Below, in pieces: positions 46,076 to 55,772 of a DNA stretch of 64,000 bases. The notes under the pieces were generated by a model that saw only the letters and a list, made by a program, of their open reading frames with translations, was not told the DNA's origin and searched no databases. Numbering within the stretch: position 1 is the stretch's first letter; each line of letters starts with the position of its first letter. The stretch is from Pseudodonghicola flavimaris. GTDB lineage: Bacteria; Pseudomonadota; Alphaproteobacteria; Rhodobacterales; Rhodobacteraceae. A program made the position numbers and the translations under genes. The stretch lies in assembly GCF_030164425.1 (NCBI RefSeq), contig NZ_JASNJD010000007.1:124001-188000 (forward strand). The letters run 5' to 3'.

Positions 46076-46109
46076 ACAAAAAAGTCGGACCAGGAAACCC
46101 GATCCGACT
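46076..46109 (-). terminator. Rho-independent terminator of the RTX gene
   Basis: On the minus strand AGTCGGA pairs with TCCGACT around a 13-nt loop, followed by TTTTTTG. It lies 26 bp beyond the RTX stop. Confidence 0.8.
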
Positions 46110-46134
46110 GAGATTGCGACATGCGAAGCCCGGG

Positions 46135-49100
46135 TCAGGCGAACCAGAAGTCGGAGCTGTCGAGATCGGCCTTCTGCACCCCCAGCAGGGTGATGCTGTT
46201 CGACGCGTTCACCGTGATCACCGTATCGGCCCCGACATCGGCCGTGCGGCTGAGCAGATCGGCGAAATCCGCGATCAGGTCGCTGGAGATCGAGATCACA
46301 TCCGCCTCGCCGCTGGCGCCGGCATGGAAATCGGCGATCCGGTCCTGACCGAAGCCGGCCGCGAACAGGAAGAGATCATCGCCCTCGCCGCCGTTCAGCA
46401 GATCGTCGCCGCGCCGGCCGTCGAGCGTATCGTCGCCCCGCCCGCCATAGAGCGCGTCATCGCCGCCCCGGCCGGTGATCACGTTGTCCAGCACATTGCC
46501 GCCCAGGACCTGCCCGTCGCCGGTGGTCGCCATGAGATTCTCGACATTAGCGATCGCCCCGAGCGAGAAACTGGCCAGCCCGGTGCGCACCGTATCGATC
46601 CCCTTGTCGAACCATTCGACAATCACATCCCCGGCGTTGTCGACGACATAGGTGTCGTCGCCGGCTCCGCCGGACATGATGTCCGCCCCGGCGCCGCCAT
46701 TGAGCCAATCGTCGCCGGCCCCGGCCAGAAGCTGATCCGCCCCCAACCGGCCATAGAGCAGATCGTCGCCGCGCCGGCCGTCGAGCGTATCGTCGCCCCG
46801 CCCGCCATAGAGCGCGTCATCGCCGCCCCGGCCGGTGATCACGTTGTCCAGCACATTGCCGCCCAGGACCTGCCCGTCGCCGGTGGTCGCCAAGAGATTC
46901 TCGACATTGGCGATCGCCCCGAGCGAGAAACTGGCCAGCCCGGTGCGCACCGTATCGATCCCCTTGTCGAACCATTCGATAATCACATCCCCGGCGTTGT
47001 CGACGACATAGGTGTCGTCGCCGGCTCCGCCGGACATGATGTCCGCCCCGGCGCCGCCATTGAGCCAGTCGTCGCCGGCCCCGGCCAGAAGCTGATCCGC
47101 CCCCAACCGGCCATAGAGCAGATCGTCGCCGGTGTTGCCGGTAAGGACATTGTCCAGCGCGTTGCCGGTGAGCGACTGGCCCGCGGCGGAGGTGCCGGTG
47201 AGATTCTCGACCTCGTCGAAGGCCTTCAGCCCCAGCGCGGAGAGGGCTGTCCGCACCGTGTCGACGCCGCCGTCGAAGCTCTCGGTGATGATATCCGCCA
47301 GATCGTCGACGACATAGGTATCGTCGCCCTGTCCGCCATTCATGATGTCGGCGCCAGCGCGACCGTCCAGCCAGTCGTCCCCCAACCCGCCATAGAGCGC
47401 GTCATCGCCGATATGGCCGGTGATCACATTGTCCAGCGCGTTGCCGGAGAGGGTCTGACCGCCGGCAGACAGGCCGGTCAGGTTTTCCACGTTGTCATAG
47501 GACAGCTTCAGATAGGCCAGCTCGGTGCGCACCGTGTCGATCCCGCCACCGGCCCATTCGACGATCTGATCTCCGGCGCTATCGACGAGATAGAGGTCAT
47601 CGCCGGTGCCACCATTCATGATATCGTCGCCGAGGCCGCCGTTCAGCACATCATCGCCGGCGAGCCCTCGCAGGGTATCGTTCCCGGCCCCGCCATAGAG
47701 CGCATCGTCGCCGATATGGCCTGTGATCACATTGTCCAGCGCGTTGCCGGCGAGCGTCTGCCCCGCGGCGGAGGTGCCGGTCAGGTTCTCGACGCCCACG
47801 TAATGGGTGAGCCCCAGGCTGGCGAGCGCGGTCAGCACCGTATCGGTGCCACGCCCTTCCCCTTCGACGACGGTGTCGCCGAGACTGTCGACGACATAGG
47901 TGTCGTCGCCCAGCCAGCCCGACATGAAATCGTCACCGGCGCCGCCGTCCAGCGTGTCGTTGCCCAGGCCGCCATCCAGCGTATCGTTGCCCGCGGCGCC
48001 AATGATGACGTTGTCCAGATCGTTGCCGCCGAGGATCTGCCCCTCCGAATTGGTGCCGGTCAGGTTCTCGACATTGTCGAAGTCCGACAGCTCCCAAAAC
48101 GTCAGCCGGGTCTCCACGGTATCGACGCCGCCATCGGCCCATTCCACGATCGCATCGGCAACGTCGAAGACGATATAGGTGTCGTCACCGGCACCGCCAT
48201 ACATCAGATCGTCGCCCGTGCCACCATCCAGGAAGTCGTCGCCGGCCCGTCCAAAGAGCGTATCGTTGCCGTAAGAGCCATAGATGCGATCGTCGCCGAT
48301 ATTGCCGGTGATCACGTTGTCCCGGTAGTTGCCGGCCAGGATCTGGCCGGTGGTGGCGCTGCCGGTCAGGTTCTCCACGTTCACCAGCTTGCCAAGCCCG
48401 ACCGAGTCCCAATCACTGATGATCAGATCGGTGCCGCTGTCGGGGTTCTCGATGATCACGTCCCCCTCGTCCTGCAGCAGGTATATGTCGTCGCCGAGCC
48501 CGCCGATCATGCGGTCATCGCCCTCTCCGCCGTCCAGCAGGTCGTCACCGCTGCCCCCGTTGAGAGTGTCGCGCCGGTCGCCGCCCCGCAGCGTGTCGTT
48601 GCCGGCGCCGCCCTGCAGATTGTCGAAATTCGTACTGCCGATCAGGACATTGTCCGTTGCGTCGCCAAGAAGCTCGATCTTGTAGCCGTCATTCCCGAAA
48701 TGGTTCCACCACAAGAAGGTGAAGGCGGAGACGTCGATATCACTCACCCCGTTCTCAGCATAGATCCGCAGGGTGACATCGGGACTGGACAACCAGTAAT
48801 CGCCTTCGAGCTGCAGATTGGAGGCGAAACTGGTGCCGAGCTGTTCGCTGCTGATTTCGATGATCGTCTCCCACGGGTCGATCAACGCGGCGATGCGCTC
48901 GATTGAGGAGACCTGCACCTCGCGGAAGTCGAAAGTCCCATGGCCCTCAATCCGGATGGTGTCGACATCCGCACCGCCGTCGACAACGATGGTCGGCCGC
49001 AGGACGTTGCCGTAGTTGAAGATGATCTGATCGCCGCCCACGCCGCCGTAGATTTCGGTATGGGCGCCGGTGCCCCAGATATAGATCTCGTCGTGGCCGC

Positions 49101-51312
49101 CGTTGCCATAGATCGTCTGATCCTGGTTCGGGGCCCAGATTTCATCGTTGTTCTCGCCGCCGATCAGCTCCAGCCTGTCGTCTGAGACCGTGTTCCAGCC
49201 GGAAAAGCTCACCGAAGGCGACCAGATCGTGGAGCCATCGATATGGAGCCGCAGCGTGTGCGAGGCCCCGGCGCTGGGGGTTTCGTTGACGATCGAGCTA
49301 AAGCTTGCATAGGTCGCGTCGATGACGGTGGTCACCCCCGGGGCATCGCCGGTCAGTTCCAGCCGCTCTACCGACAGGCTGGCGTGGACATCTCTGCGGA
49401 AGTCGAAATAGCCGCCGCCTTCCAACTGCACCCGGTCGGTGCCGCTGCCGCCGGTCACGGTTTCGCCCGCCGCCAGATCGGCGCCGCCGTTGCGGTAGAG
49501 GAAGATATCGTCGCCTGCACCGCCCGTCATGATATCGGCGCCGGCCCCGCCCTCAAGAAAGTCGTTGCCGTTTCCTCCGCTGAGGACATCGTCGCCGAGC
49601 CCGCCGAACAGCGTGTCGTTGCCACCCTCGCCATGGATCGTATCGTTGCCGGCGCCGCCATCGATAATGTTGTCGGCGTCATTGCCATAGATCACCTCGT
49701 CACCGGCACCGCCGATGATATTCTCGATGATCGTGCCCGGCGCCAGCGAGAGGTTGCCGATCAGACCGCCGACATCCGACAGCGACGGCGCGATGTTGCT
49801 GGCAGAGGTCACCCGCATGTCGATCCGGCTGGAATTCGCGAAGCCCGACAGATCCAGCGTATCGATGCCGCCGGTATCCACCAGGCTCAGCGTGCTGGTC
49901 GCCAACAGCGTGTCGAGCGAGGCGAAGACCGAATTCGCGGTGTCGGCCGCCGGTCCCGTCGTCCCCGGGGTCCAGTCGGTCCAGCTGGTATTGAAGCCCC
50001 AGACGGTATCCCCGCCGGTGGCGCCATTGGCCAGACCGTAGCCCATCGGGCTGTACATCCGGTCCAGCGTCACCCAGTCGACGACCTGCGGCCCCACCAC
50101 ATTGACATCGCCCAGGGCGCTGCCGCTCGGCGTTGCCTGCCCCGGCGCGGTGTAATTGTCCTGCGCCCAGTAGGACATCATGGAGAACTGAATCGTATCG
50201 TTTCTCCATTGCGCCTGAACGTCATAGGTCATGTCCCCGTTGTCGGGGCTGTAGTTGCCCGGGCGCCCCAGTCCCAGTGCGGTGCCGATCTCGCGCAGGG
50301 CCGCGTGAAAGTAGTAATCGCCCAGCGTGCCGTCGCCCGCCCAGTCCTGGGCAATGTTCACCCAGGCGTTGATGATGGACCCGTCGGCCGACTGGTTGAA
50401 GTTGGCAAAGGCCTGCCCGGCAATCTCGTCCCCGAAATTCAGATCGGCGTCGGTGGCGTCGGTTTCGACGAAATCGATGCCCAGGATCGTCTCGTAGATA
50501 TCGAGAGCGTGGCGAATCGCGTCGATCCGGGTGGCGCCGAGGATCCCGTCGGCATCGTAATCGTTGCCGCCGATGTTGTAGGTGATCACCCCGTCCCGGG
50601 CGTTGAGCCCGCTGTCAGCGAGGTTCCAGAACGGCGTCGGCCATTCCGGCACCGGCCCGTCGAACCCGTCGGTGAAGCCGAGACGGTCATCCCAGTAGTC
50701 CGCCTCAAGACTGTCGGTGTTCAGCTCATTCAGGTAGACCGACATAGTGTCGAGCGAGACCGCCGGATCGGGCGACGCGACCGCAACCGGCGCAGTCGCA
50801 ACCGGGCCCGCCCCGGCGCCTTCATCAGCCGCCGGAGCGGCCTCCGGCGCGGAAGGGAGGACCGAGGGCATTTGTACGGCCGCGCTGTTGGGGCGCGCGG
50901 GCGTCGCCTCAGCAGCCCCCCCGGTCCCGAGGCTTGCGGTGTCCGGCTGGGGGGGGAGAATCGTCACCGGGGTGACCGCCGCAGACAGCACCCCATCCGT
51001 TTCACCGCCCGCATCCGCCGCTGAGGCCCCGGTTCCTGTCGCTCCGGCAGGCTCCTCCGTCGGCGCGACGCGTTCCACCCCGTGCCCCGCGGGAGCATCA
51101 GGCCCATCCTCTGTGTCCGGCGCGTCCTCTGCCAGTGCATCCGGCTCGGGGTCCGCGTGGTCTGATGCGGCCGGCAGATCCGGCTCTGGCATCGCCACCG
51201 CGGGCCCTGATGTCACGCTCTCGCCCGGAAGGTAGCTTTCGATCGCCCGCCTCAACCGATCGACCTCCTCCGCATCGACACCATCGAAGCCATTGTTTTG
51301 AAAATGAGTCAT
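46135..51312 (-). CDS. Giant RTX protein with a serralysin-like (M10) domain lacking zinc ligands
   Basis: 1725 aa. Residues 1-190 are an acidic Ala/Pro/Glu-rich leader. Residues ~190-470 match the serralysin catalytic domain, but the HExxHxxGxxH motif reads [11 protein letters not shown] (340-350): His 340, 344 and 350 are Arg, Thr and Arg. The Glu (341) and the Met-turn FSMMSYW (~376-382) remain. Residues ~530-610 and ~900-1690 hold many GGxGxDxLxG calcium-binding repeats alternating with ~90-residue DTYVVD…VENL units. Two adjacent 120-residue units are nearly identical. The short hydrophobic C-terminus suits type I secretion; no hlyB/hlyD is in the window. SD GGAGGGG precedes ATG 51312. 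Confidence 0.85.
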   Translation of the reverse strand: MTHFQNNGFDGVDAEEVDRLRRAIESYLPGESVTSGPAVAMPEPDLPAASDHADPEPDALAEDAPDTEDGPDAPAGHGVERVAPTEEPAGATGTGASAADAGGETDGVLSAAVTPVTILPPQPDTASLGTGGAAEATPARPNSAAVQMPSVLPSAPEAAPAADEGAGAGPVATAPVAVASPDPAVSLDTMSVYLNELNTDSLEADYWDDRLGFTDGFDGPVPEWPTPFWNLADSGLNARDGVITYNIGGNDYDADGILGATRIDAIRHALDIYETILGIDFVETDATDADLNFGDEIAGQAFANFNQSADGSIINAWVNIAQDWAGDGTLGDYYFHAALREIGTALGLGRPGNYSPDNGDMTYDVQAQWRNDTIQFSMMSYWAQDNYTAPGQATPSGSALGDVNVVGPQVVDWVTLDRMYSPMGYGLANGATGGDTVWGFNTSWTDWTPGTTGPAADTANSVFASLDTLLATSTLSLVDTGGIDTLDLSGFANSSRIDMRVTSASNIAPSLSDVGGLIGNLSLAPGTIIENIIGGAGDEVIYGNDADNIIDGGAGNDTIHGEGGNDTLFGGLGDDVLSGGNGNDFLEGGAGADIMTGGAGDDIFLYRNGGADLAAGETVTGGSGTDRVQLEGGGYFDFRRDVHASLSVERLELTGDAPGVTTVIDATYASFSSIVNETPSAGASHTLRLHIDGSTIWSPSVSFSGWNTVSDDRLELIGGENNDEIWAPNQDQTIYGNGGHDEIYIWGTGAHTEIYGGVGGDQIIFNYGNVLRPTIVVDGGADVDTIRIEGHGTFDFREVQVSSIERIAALIDPWETIIEISSEQLGTSFASNLQLEGDYWLSSPDVTLRIYAENGVSDIDVSAFTFLWWNHFGNDGYKIELLGDATDNVLIGSTNFDNLQGGAGNDTLRGGDRRDTLNGGSGDDLLDGGEGDDRMIGGLGDDIYLLQDEGDVIIENPDSGTDLIISDWDSVGLGKLVNVENLTGSATTGQILAGNYRDNVITGNIGDDRIYGSYGNDTLFGRAGDDFLDGGTGDDLMYGGAGDDTYIVFDVADAIVEWADGGVDTVETRLTFWELSDFDNVENLTGTNSEGQILGGNDLDNVIIGAAGNDTLDGGLGNDTLDGGAGDDFMSGWLGDDTYVVDSLGDTVVEGEGRGTDTVLTALASLGLTHYVGVENLTGTSAAGQTLAGNALDNVITGHIGDDALYGGAGNDTLRGLAGDDVLNGGLGDDIMNGGTGDDLYLVDSAGDQIVEWAGGGIDTVRTELAYLKLSYDNVENLTGLSAGGQTLSGNALDNVITGHIGDDALYGGLGDDWLDGRAGADIMNGGQGDDTYVVDDLADIITESFDGGVDTVRTALSALGLKAFDEVENLTGTSAAGQSLTGNALDNVLTGNTGDDLLYGRLGADQLLAGAGDDWLNGGAGADIMSGGAGDDTYVVDNAGDVIIEWFDKGIDTVRTGLASFSLGAIANVENLLATTGDGQVLGGNVLDNVITGRGGDDALYGGRGDDTLDGRRGDDLLYGRLGADQLLAGAGDDWLNGGAGADIMSGGAGDDTYVVDNAGDVIVEWFDKGIDTVRTGLASFSLGAIANVENLMATTGDGQVLGGNVLDNVITGRGGDDALYGGRGDDTLDGRRGDDLLNGGEGDDLFLFAAGFGQDRIADFHAGASGEADVISISSDLIADFADLLSRTADVGADTVITVNASNSITLLGVQKADLDSSDFWFA
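46397..47130 (-). repeat. 360-bp tandem duplication inside the RTX gene
   Basis: 46397-46770 matches 46757-47130 with only a few differences (for example at 46530/46890, 46548/46908, 46620/46980). The period is exactly 360 bp, i.e. 120 codons, so the frame is kept. High identity in DNA, including third positions, indicates a recent duplication. Confidence 0.85.
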
Positions 51313-51327
51313 CTCGAAATCCCCTCC

Positions 51328-51344
51328 GGTAAAAGCGCTTTACC
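51328..51344. promoter_or_regulatory. Palindrome beside the RTX ribosome site
   Basis: The perfect 10-bp palindrome AAAGCGCTTT lies in GGTAAAAGCGCTTTACC, just upstream of the RTX SD. A CG-centred palindrome of this kind resembles LacI-family operators. A short mRNA hairpin is the alternative. Confidence 0.35.
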
Positions 51345-51359
51345 CTCCTGGATTGAGAG

Positions 51360-51399
51360 CCAAAACACATCACAACTTAGTGATGCTCATCAGTTTTGG
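51360..51399. promoter_or_regulatory. Nested inverted repeats upstream of the RTX gene
   Basis: CCAAAAC (51360-51366) pairs with GTTTTGG (51393-51399), and inside it CATCAC (51368-51373) pairs with GTGATG (51380-51385). Located 48-87 bp upstream of the RTX start: a cruciform, an operator, or a 5'-leader structure. Confidence 0.4.
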
Positions 51400-51436
51400 A
51401 ATATATCGTCAAGGCGTCGCCGGACTTGTGCCGAAA

Positions 51437-51454
51437 TGAGCATGTTCATGCTCA
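51437..51454. repeat. 18-bp palindrome after the Hint gene
   Basis: TGAGCATG-TT-CATGCTCA, perfect 8-bp arms, 62 bp beyond the Hint-domain stop and about 125 bp before the RTX start. Could be a regulator site of the RTX promoter or a weak terminator of the Hint gene (only TTTC follows on the minus strand). Confidence 0.4.
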
Positions 51455-51515
51455 GGGCTCGCTGCTTTCCGACGCGGTCTCCGCGGTGACCCCGGCCCTG
51501 TCGCCATGCCCGGGC

Positions 51516-52664
51516 TCAGGCCTCGACGCAGGGCACCGCCGCCGCGGCCAAAGGTGCGGATGCGGCACCCGCGGCCGCCATCCCCAGCGGACGGAAGGCC
51601 TTGGGACGCGCGGCGACCCGGCGGGCCCATTTGCCGCATTTGCCGAAATGACGCGCATGCCGAGGCGCGGTTGGATAAAGCGCGCAGAGGCGGATCACAT
51701 CGATCGGACTGACACCCTTCATCGCCTCGCGGCCCGGAAAAAAGCTCTCCACCGCGATACCTTCGGCAAAAACGATCTCATGCTGCGCGAAGGCGAGGTT
51801 GAAATAATCGACACTGCCCCTGGCGGGCGCGCGGCGCACTCCGGGGCGCGACAGCTGCGCCTTGGCCGCCACCAGGCATTGCCGAGCGGCGCCGGCATGC
51901 AGCAACCGGTGCTGCGGCGAGCAGATCAGATCGTTCAGCGGCAGACCGTCGCCCAGACTGCCGGCGGCGATCCTCACCGGCGCCATATGGGCGTTGCTCC
52001 GGTCCAGCTCCACCCCGCGTGCCACCACGAACGCCAGAGGCTGCGGCCCGTGATCCAGCGTCGACACCAGGTCGCCGGGGCGCAGGGTCTCGACCGGGCG
52101 CGCTCCCGCCGGCGTGGCGATCCGGGTGCCCGGCACGAAACAGGGCACGGCGGCATTTATCATATCCTCGAAATCGAGCTCACCATCGTTATCGCCCTGA
52201 TCGGGGTCGCCATTTTCGTCCTCGGCCGAATAGGTCATATGGCTCGGATCCTCGGGCAGGTTGCCGTTAAGGTCATAGAGGAGATAGCCCCCCGACCCGC
52301 GCAGCACGATATATTCGTCGCCCCCGCCCAGCCCGCCGACGATGTCATGCGCGGGCACCAGCCGTTCATACCCCGGCACCGCCGACCATCCCGCTTCGCC
52401 AGTGTTGGGGTCGCCATCGGGATCATCGGCGGCGGAATAGGCTTCCAGACGCCACATCTGGCCGTTCTGAAACTCCGTCGCCGTGCTGTTGACATTCTGA
52501 TACCACACCAGCCGATAGCTGTCGCTGGCCCCACCAAGCGCTTCGACGTCATAGAGCTCCATTGCGAACCCGGGCTGGCCCGGGTTGCTGCTTTGACGAT
52601 AGCTGCCGACGGAGGCGAGCATGTCGCCCCGCATCGGGATCGGATCGGTATAGGTTGCGGACAT
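51516..52664 (-). CDS. Hint (Hedgehog/intein) domain protein
   Basis: 382 aa. Residues 1-170 are an unrecognised, Asp/Gly-rich domain with an EF-hand-like stretch (DQGDNDGELDFED). The Hint domain follows at ~171-320: splice-junction PCFVPGTRIATPAGARPVETLRPGDLV with the Cys nucleophile, then ICSPQHRLL and the FNLAFAQHEIVFAEGIAVESF block. The C-terminus is basic. Hint_2 proteins are common in marine alphaproteobacteria and may self-cleave. It directly precedes the RTX gene on the same strand, with 203 bp between. Confidence 0.83.
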   Translation of the reverse strand: MSATYTDPIPMRGDMLASVGSYRQSSNPGQPGFAMELYDVEALGGASDSYRLVWYQNVNSTATEFQNGQMWRLEAYSAADDPDGDPNTGEAGWSAVPGYERLVPAHDIVGGLGGGDEYIVLRGSGGYLLYDLNGNLPEDPSHMTYSAEDENGDPDQGDNDGELDFEDMINAAVPCFVPGTRIATPAGARPVETLRPGDLVSTLDHGPQPLAFVVARGVELDRSNAHMAPVRIAAGSLGDGLPLNDLICSPQHRLLHAGAARQCLVAAKAQLSRPGVRRAPARGSVDYFNLAFAQHEIVFAEGIAVESFFPGREAMKGVSPIDVIRLCALYPTAPRHARHFGKCGKWARRVAARPKAFRPLGMAAAGAASAPLAAAAVPCVEA

Positions 52665-52835
52665 GGCAAACGGCCTTTGACACCAGCATCAACACAGGAC
52701 GGGACGGCCTGGGCTGAAGTTAACTTATTAAGGAACGAATACCCGACATCCTCGGGAGGTTCAAAGCCACGCCAGCGCATAGCCGCCATGCCGACGCGAG
52801 GTCATGCATCCCGCATACCTTTGATATCTGTAGGT

Positions 52836-53852
52836 TTATGCCGGCTTCACCGCGGCGGCCAGCATGGTCATTTCCGGGATCATCACGCCGACATCGACCG
52901 CCTCGAACCCGGCCGTTTCCAGCGCCAGTTTCAGCCAGCCCTCGTCCAGCGATCGCGCCCGCGGGGTAAAGGCGGTGTGCTGCAACTGCCAGAGCGCGGC
53001 CAGCTTGGGGCCGCTGCGATCCTCGCGCACCACGAAATCATGCAGCAGGAAGCGGCCGCCCGGCGCCAGGTGATCGCGGGCCCGGGCGATCAGCCCGTCA
53101 TGGGTCTCCCCCGGCACGCCGGAGAACAGGTAGGACATCAGCACCGCATCTTGCCCGCCCGGCCAGCCGGTCTCCAGCGCATTGCCCTCGACATAGGTGA
53201 TCCGGTCGGACAGCCCGGCCTGTTCGACATATTCGCGCCCCAGCTTCGCGACATTGGGGAAGTCGACGATGGTCACGCTGAGATCGGGAAACGCCTTGCA
53301 CAGGGTGATGGCGAAGGCGCCGGTGCCGCCACCGACATCCAGCAGCGTCTTCGCCGCCGACAGGTCGATCTTGCGCGCCAGCTGCCGCGCCGGCCCGAGC
53401 GAGCCGGCATGCTGGCTGGCGGAATAGAGCCTGGCCTCCTCCGGATCGGCGAACCATTCGGCATAGGAGGCGGTGGCCTCCTCCGGAAGATTGTCCTGCA
53501 GCGCATCGTCGATCTGATCCAGCAGACCATACATCTGTTGGCCCACCTGCAGCCGCAGGTAATCGCCGAAGTCGTATTTGGCGCCCTTGACCAGAAACGC
53601 CTCTGCCGCCGGAGAGTTGGCGAAACGGCCGTCGCCCCGTGCCTCCACCAGGCCGAGCCCGGCCAGCGCCGTCATCAGGGTTTCGGTTCGCGCCTCATCC
53701 AGGGGGCAGCTTTCGGCCAGCTCGGCACAGCTTTGCGGCCCGTCGGAGAGATGGGTAAAGACCCCTGCCCCCAAGGCGGCGAACAGCGCCTTCGATCCCA
53801 TGAACCCGAATGCGATTTCGGAAATCTGGTCGGCTTCGGTCAGTACGGTCAT
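52836..53852 (-). CDS. SAM-dependent O-methyltransferase (ASMT/CrtF-like)
   Basis: 338 aa. N-terminal winged-helix dimerisation domain (to ~110: GSKALFAALGAGVFTHLSDGPQSCAELAE), then a Rossmann domain with motif I LLDVGGGTGAFAITLC (~168), VTIVDFPNV and LAPGGRFLLHDFVV. The plant-type O-methyltransferase class covers CrtF and hydroxyindole methyltransferases; substrate unknown. An SD (GGGAG) sits five bases before the start, next to a hairpin. Confidence 0.8.
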   Translation of the reverse strand: MTVLTEADQISEIAFGFMGSKALFAALGAGVFTHLSDGPQSCAELAESCPLDEARTETLMTALAGLGLVEARGDGRFANSPAAEAFLVKGAKYDFGDYLRLQVGQQMYGLLDQIDDALQDNLPEEATASYAEWFADPEEARLYSASQHAGSLGPARQLARKIDLSAAKTLLDVGGGTGAFAITLCKAFPDLSVTIVDFPNVAKLGREYVEQAGLSDRITYVEGNALETGWPGGQDAVLMSYLFSGVPGETHDGLIARARDHLAPGGRFLLHDFVVREDRSGPKLAALWQLQHTAFTPRARSLDEGWLKLALETAGFEAVDVGVMIPEMTMLAAAVKPA

Positions 53853-53861
53853 CTTCTCTCC

Positions 53862-53880
53862 CTTCGAGGTTGCCTCGAAG
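53862..53880 (-). promoter_or_regulatory. Hairpin abutting the methyltransferase ribosome site
   Basis: CTTCGAGG (53862-53869) and CCTCGAAG (53873-53880) form an 8-bp stem with a 3-nt loop. Its base touches the GGGAG of the methyltransferase gene, so folding could affect initiation. Confidence 0.35.
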
Positions 53881-53908
53881 AGAGGTTAGCCGGGTCCCGG
53901 ATGAAATG

Positions 53909-53963
53909 CCATTCGCGACACGGGATATGTCGTTTTTCGACCTCTTCCCGCCGTCGCGAATGG
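53909..53963. promoter_or_regulatory. Spaced 11-bp inverted repeat between sufS and the methyltransferase gene
   Basis: CCATTCGCGAC (53909-53919) and GTCGCGAATGG (53953-53963) are perfect inverted copies, 44 bp centre to centre (about four helical turns). Between them is a small GTCG-TTTTT-CGAC hairpin. Candidates are paired operator sites with looping, or a sufS transcript end. Confidence 0.45.
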
Positions 53964-53974
53964 TCATGTTTTGG

Positions 53975-55195
53975 TCAGGCGAAGAGTTCCCTCGCCAGTT
54001 CCAGCGCCTCGATCAGCCGGTCGACCTCTTCCGTGGTGTTGTACAGCCCGAAGGAGGCGCGGCAGGTGGCGCTGAGCCCCAGATGCTCCATCAGCGGCCC
54101 GGCGCAGTGATGACCAGCGCGCACCGCCACCCCCTTCTTGTCGAGGATGGTGGAGATATCGTGCGGGTGGGCGCCACCCTCCATCGTCAGCGAGAAGATC
54201 GCCGCCTTGCCGGGCGCCTGCCCCTGCACATGCAGCCAGTTCAGCTTGGCAAACTCGGCCTGGGCATAATCGCGCAGGCCGGCCTCATGGGCGGCGATGT
54301 TCTCCATGCCCAGATCCATCATGTATTCCAGCGCCACCCCGAGACCGATCATCTGGACGATGCCGGGCGTGCCGGCCTCGAACTTCAGCGGCGGATCGGC
54401 ATAGGTCACCTGATCGCGGGTCACTTCGCGGATCATGTCGCCGCCGCCGAGAAACGGGCGCATCTCCGCCATCCGCTCCGCCTTGACATAGATCGCGCCG
54501 GAGCTTGACGGACCATAGAGCTTGTGGCCAGTGATGGCGTAGAAATCGCAGCCGATGTCCTGCACGTCGACCGGCATATGCACCGCGCCCTGGCTGCCGT
54601 CGACCAGCACCGGCACCCCCTTGGCATGGGCCCCTGCGGTGATCGCCTTCACATCCACCACCGTGCCCAGCACGTTGGAGCAATGGGTCACCGCCACCAG
54701 TTTCGTCTTCGGGCCGATGGCATCGATCACTGCCTGCGGGTCGAGCGATCCGTCCGGCGCCATTTCCACCCATTTCAGCACCGCCCCCTGGCGTTCGCGC
54801 AGGAAATGCCAGGGCACGATATTGGCGTGATGCTCCATCACGCTCAGCACGATCTCGTCGCCCGGTTCGAACCGTGGCGCCGCCCAGGCGTAGGAGACCA
54901 TGTTGATCCCCTCAGTGGTGCCGGAGTTGAAGATGATCTCATCCTCATGCCCGGCGTTCAGGAACCGCGCGACAGTGCCGCGCACGGCCTCGTATTTCTC
55001 GGTCGCGAGGTTGGACAGATAATGCAGCCCGCGGTGCACATTGGCATATTCATGCGCATAGCTGCGGGTGACGGCGTCGATCACCACCTGCGGCTTCTGC
55101 GCCGAGGCGCCGTTATCCAGATAGGTCAGCGGCTTGCCGTTCACCTCCCGCGACAGGATCGGGAAATCGGCACGGATTTTGGTCAGATCATACAT
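53975..55195 (-). CDS. sufS: Cysteine desulfurase SufS
   Basis: 406 aa, class II desulfurase. PLP Lys in YAITGHKLYGPSSSGAIY (~225) and the persulfide Cys in AVRAGHHCAGPLMEHL (~365). It supplies sulfur to SufB/C/D for Fe-S assembly. Last gene of the suf operon, overlapping a YIP1 gene by 8 bp. The usual followers sufT and sufA are not seen. Confidence 0.93.
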   Translation of the reverse strand: MYDLTKIRADFPILSREVNGKPLTYLDNGASAQKPQVVIDAVTRSYAHEYANVHRGLHYLSNLATEKYEAVRGTVARFLNAGHEDEIIFNSGTTEGINMVSYAWAAPRFEPGDEIVLSVMEHHANIVPWHFLRERQGAVLKWVEMAPDGSLDPQAVIDAIGPKTKLVAVTHCSNVLGTVVDVKAITAGAHAKGVPVLVDGSQGAVHMPVDVQDIGCDFYAITGHKLYGPSSSGAIYVKAERMAEMRPFLGGGDMIREVTRDQVTYADPPLKFEAGTPGIVQMIGLGVALEYMMDLGMENIAAHEAGLRDYAQAEFAKLNWLHVQGQAPGKAAIFSLTMEGGAHPHDISTILDKKGVAVRAGHHCAGPLMEHLGLSATCRASFGLYNTTEEVDRLIEALELARELFA

Positions 55196-55772
55196 TCTGG
55201 GGGGTCCCCGGCAGCACGCCCCCGAGGAGCGCGATCAGGATGAAAAGGATCACGGTCATGATCACCATCGACAGCACCAGCACGCCCACGGCCCGCGGCA
55301 GCGACGCCAGCCCATGCGCCACATCGATGAAATGCACCATGATATAAAGCCCGAACAGCATCGCGGCGAAGACGCCGATCAGCGCCAGCCCGGGTGACAA
55401 CAGGGTCAGCACCAGGGTCGCCACCTGCACCAGGATGCGCAGCAGCTGCATCCACAGAACCAGCGTCATGATCGCCTCGACCGAGGCGGTGCCGCCCAGC
55501 ATCCGCCCCGCCCAATAAAGCGAGACGACGGAGAGCAGAAGGCTCGCCCCCACGAAGGCGGCGAAGATCAGCGGCATCCCCAGGGGGCCGGGCATCTGCA
55601 CCCCCATGATCAGATCCGACAGGCTGTAGACCAGCGCGCTCAGCACCGCCGACAGCACCAGCGCGGTCCACAGCACCGGCCGTGGCAGCCCCAGACCGAT
55701 CAGCAGGCGGGCGGCCTCTGCCGGACGGGTCAGCGAAAGGCCGATCATGTCGGCCCAGAAGGTCTTGTTCAT
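55188..55772 (-). CDS. YIP1 family membrane protein
   Basis: 194 aa from ATG 55772. Five hydrophobic helices; the first is at ~31-53 and the last ends near 183 (VGVLVLSMVIMTVILFILIALL). The YIP1 pattern is weak in sequence but the topology fits. Embedded between sufD and sufS with overlaps on both sides (ATGA upstream, 8 bp downstream). No known role in Fe-S assembly. Confidence 0.7.
   Translation of the reverse strand: MNKTFWADMIGLSLTRPAEAARLLIGLGLPRPVLWTALVLSAVLSALVYSLSDLIMGVQMPGPLGMPLIFAAFVGASLLLSVVSLYWAGRMLGGTASVEAIMTLVLWMQLLRILVQVATLVLTLLSPGLALIGVFAAMLFGLYIMVHFIDVAHGLASLPRAVGVLVLSMVIMTVILFILIALLGGVLPGTPQNV

Noticed and set aside
46397-48260. Regular repeats considered as a CRISPR array
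   Set aside because: The repeats are in frame, encode GGxGxDxLxG turns and lack constant short repeats separated by unique spacers of equal length.
46021-48906. Plus-strand open frame of 961 codons with internal repeats
   Set aside because: It is antisense to the RTX repeats. The repeats and lack of stops follow from the GC-rich minus-strand codons, and it has no ribosome site or recognisable domain.
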